Of a DNA stretch of 8,591 bases, positions 5,228 through 8,591 are shown piece by piece. Origin of the DNA: an uncultured Ruminococcus sp. (GTDB lineage: Bacteria > Bacillota > Clostridia > Oscillospirales > Acutalibacteraceae). Both the position numbers and the translations under genes were made by a program. The DNA lies in NCBI GenBank assembly GCA_902773245.1, contig CACYDY010000360.1, positions 1 through 8,591 on the forward strand. Direction: 5' to 3'. Under the pieces are notes generated by a model, which was not told where the DNA came from, did not search any database, and saw nothing but the letters and a program-made list of their open reading frames with translations. Within the stretch, counting starts at the first letter, position 1. The number at the start of each line of letters is the position of its first letter.

Positions 5228-5791
5228 ATGAAACTGTATTTTATCAGGCACGCAAAAACCACAGGAAACTCGGAACACCGCTATATCGGAAAAACCGATG
5301 AACCCTTATGCCAAACGGGAATTGAGGAGCTTTTGAAAAGAAATTACCCAGACACGGATATTGTTGCCGCAAGTCCGATGAAACGCTGTGTGGAAACTGC
5401 GAAAATTATCTATCCAAAAAAAGAAATAAGAATTTACAGCGGTTTTCGTGAATGTGATTTCGGTGACTTTGAGGGGAAAAATTACAGCGATCTCGGTTCG
5501 AATGCTTATTATCAAAAATGGATAGACAGCATGGGTACGCTTCCTTTTCCAAACGGTGAAGATCATGCGGGATTTGTGAACAGATGCTGCGAAGAGTTTT
5601 TAAAATCGGTGTCGGAGCTTTCGGAATATAAAAGCATAGCCTATGTTGTTCACGGCGGTACGATCATGGCTGTTCTTGAACGGTTTTCCTCAGAGAAGAG
5701 AAGCTTCTACGACAGTCAGGTCAAAAACTGCGGAGGATATTCGTGTGAATATAAACATGGAAAAATTTTTGTTATCGAGGAGTTTTTATGA
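5228..5791 (+). CDS. cobC: Histidine phosphatase, probable alpha-ribazole phosphatase CobC
   Basis: A 187-residue member of the histidine phosphatase (phosphoglycerate mutase-like) superfamily. The N-terminal motif is IRHAKTTGN, with His8 as the phosphorylated residue and Ala in place of the usual Gly (RHG). The downstream elements are SPMKRCVETAK (the second arginine region), FRECDFGDFEGK (Glu75) and the second catalytic histidine, His142, in VVHGGTIMAVL. In this operon its likely substrate is alpha-ribazole 5'-phosphate or adenosylcobalamin 5'-phosphate, giving the dephosphorylated product. The superfamily is broad, so the specificity rests on context between cobS/cobU-type genes and cbiB. 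Length is normal for CobC (about 200). AAAGGGA at 5214-5220 lies 7 nt before the ATG. The stop overlaps cbiB through ATGA. Confidence 0.88.
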   Translation: MKLYFIRHAKTTGNSEHRYIGKTDEPLCQTGIEELLKRNYPDTDIVAASPMKRCVETAKIIYPKKEIRIYSGFRECDFGDFEGKNYSDLGSNAYYQKWIDSMGTLPFPNGEDHAGFVNRCCEEFLKSVSELSEYKSIAYVVHGGTIMAVLERFSSEKRSFYDSQVKNCGGYSCEYKHGKIFVIEEFL

Positions 5792-6756
5792 ATACAGCTC
5801 AACTTATCTTGCCTTTGGTTCTAAGCTTTGCATTGGATCTGATATTCGGCGATCCGTATAACTTTCCTCACCCGATAAGAATTATCGGAAAGATGATCTC
5901 CGGTTTTGAAAGCTTTTTCAGAAAAAAATTTCCCAAAAAAGAAAAGCTGTCCGGTTTTTTACTTGCGATTTCTGTGTTGTTAATATCAACGGCTGTTCCG
6001 TTTTTTATATGCTCGGTCTGCTATAGATTGAATGCGTGGTTCGGCGCGGCTGTCGAGGGGATTTTGTGTTATTATCTGATTGCTCCGAGGTGTTTGAAAT
6101 GTGAGAGCATGAAGGTTTATAATGCGGTCGGCAATGGCGATATCGAGGGAGCAAGAAAGGCTGTTTCAATGATCGTAGGACGTGATACGGCAACTCTTGA
6201 CGAAAGCGGAATAATCAAAGCGGCAGTCGAAACCGTTGCAGAAAACACGTCGGACGGTGTAACGGCGCCGCTTATTTTTATGACGCTGTCAGGTGCGCCG
6301 CTGGGGTATTTTTATAAAGCCGCAAACACAATGGACTCTATGATAGGCTACAAAAATGATAAGTATAAAGACTTCGGATTTTTTGCCGCAAAGCTCGACG
6401 ATGTTCTTAATTTTATCCCGTCCAGGCTGACCGCTCTTGTTATGATAGCAGCGGCTTATATTCTCGGCTTTGACGGCGCCAATGCTTTCAGAATATGGAA
6501 GCGTGACCGTTTGAATCATTCGAGTCCCAATTCGGCGCAGACCGAAAGTGTTTGCGCAGGCGCTCTCGGAGTCAGGCTCGGGGGAGATGCCTACTACTTT
6601 GGAAAGCTTGTTCGAAAAAAAAGCATTGGAGATGACAGCCGCCCTGTAGAAAATGAAGATATAAAAAGATCCAACAGGCTGATGTACTGTACGACCGTAA
6701 TAATGCTTTTGCTGTCGGTTCTTCTGAGAGCATTTGTGTGGGGGGCATTTTTATGA
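5788..6756 (+). CDS. cbiB: Adenosylcobinamide-phosphate synthase, CbiB
   Basis: A 322-residue integral membrane protein that couples adenosylcobyrate to (R)-1-amino-2-propanol phosphate, forming adenosylcobinamide phosphate. It is called CobD in the aerobic-pathway nomenclature. Family motifs are LDLIFGDPYNFPHPIRIIGK (residues 16-35), ETVAENTSDGVTAPL (148-162), YKAANTMDSMIGYKND (176-191), AAKLDDVLNFIPSRL, SPNSAQ (246-251) and AGALGVRLGGDAYYFGK. Hydrophobic segments lie at about 5-20, 48-72, 78-93, 208-226 and 300-320. Length is typical. GAGGAG at 5777-5782 is 5 nt before the ATG, which overlaps the cobC stop (ATGA). The stop overlaps the next gene the same way. The preceding and following genes make or finish the substrates around this step. 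Confidence 0.97.
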   Translation: MNTAQLILPLVLSFALDLIFGDPYNFPHPIRIIGKMISGFESFFRKKFPKKEKLSGFLLAISVLLISTAVPFFICSVCYRLNAWFGAAVEGILCYYLIAPRCLKCESMKVYNAVGNGDIEGARKAVSMIVGRDTATLDESGIIKAAVETVAENTSDGVTAPLIFMTLSGAPLGYFYKAANTMDSMIGYKNDKYKDFGFFAAKLDDVLNFIPSRLTALVMIAAAYILGFDGANAFRIWKRDRLNHSSPNSAQTESVCAGALGVRLGGDAYYFGKLVRKKSIGDDSRPVENEDIKRSNRLMYCTTVIMLLLSVLLRAFVWGAFL

Positions 6757-7793
6757 TAAAACACGTTCACGGCGGAGATGTTTATTCCCGTGAGATCGAT
6801 CTCGATTTTTCCGCAAACATAAATCCGCTCGGAATGCCCGATTCGGTAAAAGCTGCAATTATAAACAGCGTTTTGGAATTTGAAAAATATCCCGATGTCA
6901 GGTGCAAAAAATTAAAGTCTGCGATAGCGGAATTTGAAAATGTCGGTGTTGATAATATTGTCTGCGGAAACGGAGCGGCTGATTTGATCTACAAAATAGT
7001 CGGAGCGCTTAAACCTAAAAGGGCGCTTGTTCCGTCGCCGACTTTTTCCGAGTATGAAAAGGCATTGGAAACGTTTGATTGCGAGGTTTTGTACCATTGT
7101 CTTTCGGAAGAGAACGATTTTAAAATTGACGAGCGAATCATTTCAAAAATAAAAGGCATTGATATGTTATTCCTTTGCAATCCGAACAATCCCGTTGGGA
7201 ATCTGACAGACCCCGCAATTATGAAAAAAATTATAAACAAATGCATTGAACAAAATGTTACTTTTGTCATTGACGAATGCTTTCTTGATTTTGTCGAGAA
7301 CAAAGAGCTTTATTCGGTAAAGCCCGAGTTTGACAATGTTGTGATAATCAAGGCATTTACAAAGATTTTTGCTATGGCGGGAGTTCGTTTGGGGTATATG
7401 ATATGCAAAGATAAGTATGTTTGCGAAAAAGCAGAGAGCTTCGGACAGTGCTGGAATGTTTCTGCTGTTGCCCAGACAGCAGGCTGCGCGGCTTTGGGTG
7501 AAAAAGAATATATTCTAAAAACGGTTGAAGCTGTAAAAAAAGAAAGGGAATTTTTGACCGAAAATCTAAGGAAGCTGAATTTCAAGGTGTTTGAACCTTG
7601 CGCAAATTTTATTTTTTTTAAAACGTCTTTGCCGATCGACCGATGGCTTCTTGAAGATAAAATCGCAGTCAGAAGCTGTGGAAACTATAAAAATCTGAAC
7701 GAAAACTTTTTCAGGATCGCAGTCAGAACACACGCTGAAAACGAGGCGTTAATAATTGCTCTTCTAAAAATTCAGAGAACGAAAGGGTATTAA
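6753..7793 (+). CDS. cobD: L-threonine-O-3-phosphate decarboxylase, CobD (PLP enzyme)
   Basis: A 346-residue fold-type I aminotransferase-like enzyme that decarboxylates L-threonine phosphate to (R)-1-amino-2-propanol phosphate, the linker used by CbiB. The start of the family is clear: HGGDVYSREIDLDFSANINP (residues 6-25). NPNNPVGN (143-150), Asp174 in VIDECFLDF (pyridine nitrogen contact) and the PLP lysine, Lys204, in KAFTKIFAMAGVRLGY follow. The usual Ser before FTK is Ala here. RIAVRT (321-326) near the C-terminus supplies the carboxylate-binding arginine. HisC (histidinol-phosphate aminotransferase) is a close relative, but the HGG...DFSANINP opening and the neighbours favour CobD. ATG 6753 was chosen over GTG 6738: it gives the usual N-terminus (MIKHVHGG), forms an ATGA overlap with cbiB like the preceding junction, and has a G-run at 6740-6745, 7 nt upstream. 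Confidence 0.95.
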   Translation: MIKHVHGGDVYSREIDLDFSANINPLGMPDSVKAAIINSVLEFEKYPDVRCKKLKSAIAEFENVGVDNIVCGNGAADLIYKIVGALKPKRALVPSPTFSEYEKALETFDCEVLYHCLSEENDFKIDERIISKIKGIDMLFLCNPNNPVGNLTDPAIMKKIINKCIEQNVTFVIDECFLDFVENKELYSVKPEFDNVVIIKAFTKIFAMAGVRLGYMICKDKYVCEKAESFGQCWNVSAVAQTAGCAALGEKEYILKTVEAVKKEREFLTENLRKLNFKVFEPCANFIFFKTSLPIDRWLLEDKIAVRSCGNYKNLNENFFRIAVRTHAENEALIIALLKIQRTKGY

Positions 7794-7794
7794 A

Positions 7795-8591
7795 ATGGCA
7801 AGATCTATAATGATTCAGGGAACTATGTCAAATGTCGGAAAAAGTCTTTTTGCGGCGGCGTTGTGTCGTATTTTTCATCAGGACGGATATTCGGCGGCTC
7901 CTTTTAAATCTCAGAATATGGCTCTTAATTCCTACGTTACATCGAACGGTCTTGAAATGGGACGCGCCCAGGCTATGCAGGCGGAGGCTGCAAAAATCGA
8001 ACCGAGTGTTCTTATGAATCCCATTCTTTTAAAGCCGACTTCGGACAAAGGCTCACAGGTTATTTTAAACGGCGAGGTCGTGGGAAATATGAGAGCGACC
8101 GAGTATTTCAGGAGAAAAAAAGAATTTGTGCCGCATATTATGCAGGCATACTCACAGCTTGAAAAAAGCTGCGACATAGTCGTTATCGAGGGCGCAGGAA
8201 GTCCTGTTGAGCTTAATCTGAAATCGGACGATATTGTAAATATGGGAATGGCTAAGCTTGCGAGATCTCCCGTTGTTCTTGTCGGCGATATCGACAGAGG
8301 AGGCGTCTTTGCTCAGCTTATCGGAACATTATCGCTGCTTGAAGATGATGAGCAAAGGCTGGTAAAGGGCTTGGTTGTAAACAAATTCAGAGGTGACAGA
8401 ACGCTGTTTGAAAGCGGTGTAAAAATACTCGAAGAGCGAAGTTCAAAGCCTGTGTTGGGCGTCGTTCCTTTTGTGGAGTGCGATATCGACGCCGAGGACA
8501 GCTTGTCTGATAAGCTTGAAAATGATTGTGCGGGTGTTATTGATATTGCTGTGATAAAGCTTCCGAAGATCTCTAACTTTACCGATTTTGA
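7795..8591 (+). CDS. cobQ: Cobyric acid synthase, CobQ/CbiP; 3' end missing
   Basis: The ATG at 7795 lies 1 nt after the cobD stop, with AAAGGG at 7782-7787 upstream. The frame stays open to the window end, giving 265 codons; the full protein is usually about 500 residues, so roughly half is visible. It performs four glutamine-dependent amidations (b, d, e, g) of adenosylcobyrinate a,c-diamide to adenosylcobyrate. The visible N-terminal synthetase domain has the P-loop GTMSNVGKS (residues 9-17) and the CobQ-specific FKSQNMALNSYVT (37-49). GRAQAMQAEAA, a LMNPILLKPTSDKGSQV block, IEGAGSPVELNL (131-142) and GDIDRGGVFAQL (164-175) follow. The window ends within IKLPKISNFTDF. The glutamine amidotransferase domain should lie downstream and cannot be checked here. 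It follows the linker genes cobD and cbiB, whose substrate it produces. Confidence 0.97.
   Translation, partial: MARSIMIQGTMSNVGKSLFAAALCRIFHQDGYSAAPFKSQNMALNSYVTSNGLEMGRAQAMQAEAAKIEPSVLMNPILLKPTSDKGSQVILNGEVVGNMRATEYFRRKKEFVPHIMQAYSQLEKSCDIVVIEGAGSPVELNLKSDDIVNMGMAKLARSPVVLVGDIDRGGVFAQLIGTLSLLEDDEQRLVKGLVVNKFRGDRTLFESGVKILEERSSKPVLGVVPFVECDIDAEDSLSDKLENDCAGVIDIAVIKLPKISNFTDF

Noticed and set aside
6738..6752. GTG at 6738 as an upstream start for cobD.
   Set aside because: It would add VGGIF before the family-typical MIKHVHGG and overlap cbiB by 19 bp. ATG 6753 makes the same ATGA junction as cobC/cbiB and has better spacing to the G-run.
7662..7728. 13-nt direct repeat ATCGCAGTCAGAA at 7662-7674 and 7716-7728 in cobD.
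   Set aside because: Both copies encode an IAVR peptide in frame. Related enzymes carry two similar VR motifs in this part of the protein, so this is probably coincidence of family sequence rather than a duplication.

Overview
This window holds the late part of a cobalamin (vitamin B12) biosynthesis operon. All ten genes are on the + strand and, with one exception, are packed end to end with overlaps of 4-10 bp or gaps of 1-4 bp. The pathway is the anaerobic (early cobalt insertion) type, because the first gene is a CbiT-type methyltransferase followed by cbiA. Strong AGGAG-type ribosome sites, A/T-leaning codon choice, the anaerobic pathway and the presence of a second, short CobU-like protein suggest an anaerobic low-to-moderate GC Firmicute, probably in the Clostridia. 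This is an inference; no taxonomic marker gene is present.

Layout: cbiT (5' truncated, 1-474), cbiA (467-1810), cobT (1803-2852), cobU (2846-3370), cobS (3361-4146), a non-coding stretch of about 690 bp, a short cobU-like gene (4840-5223), a cobC-type phosphatase (5228-5791), cbiB (5788-6756), cobD (6753-7793) and cobQ/cbiP (7795 onward, cut by the window end).

Together, CbiT finishes corrin-ring methylation and decarboxylation, and CbiA and CobQ/CbiP amidate the ring. CobD makes the aminopropanol phosphate linker and CbiB attaches it. CobU (perhaps with the short homologue) phosphorylates and guanylylates cobinamide. CobT activates the lower-ligand base, CobS joins the two halves, and CobC removes the remaining phosphate. 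The adenosyltransferase, the earlier ring enzymes and any lower-ligand synthesis genes are not in the window, and no cobalamin riboswitch is visible.

The one non-routine region is 4142-4816. It has the form of a non-autonomous (MITE-like) element of about 675 bp: 48-bp imperfect terminal inverted repeats (41/48 paired, 30/32 in the core), several internal hairpins, no credible protein, and an imperfect direct repeat of the flanks (GCTATAGTAA / GCTATAATAA). Removing the element and one copy of the direct repeat restores a cobS reading frame that ends in an ATGA overlap with the next gene, like the other tight junctions of the operon. This suggests the element inserted into an originally compact cobS/cobU-like junction, now supplies the cobS stop codon, and left the downstream ribosome site intact.

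I see no evidence for an entirely new biological system. The element in the operon and the paired CobU-like proteins are the parts worth following up.
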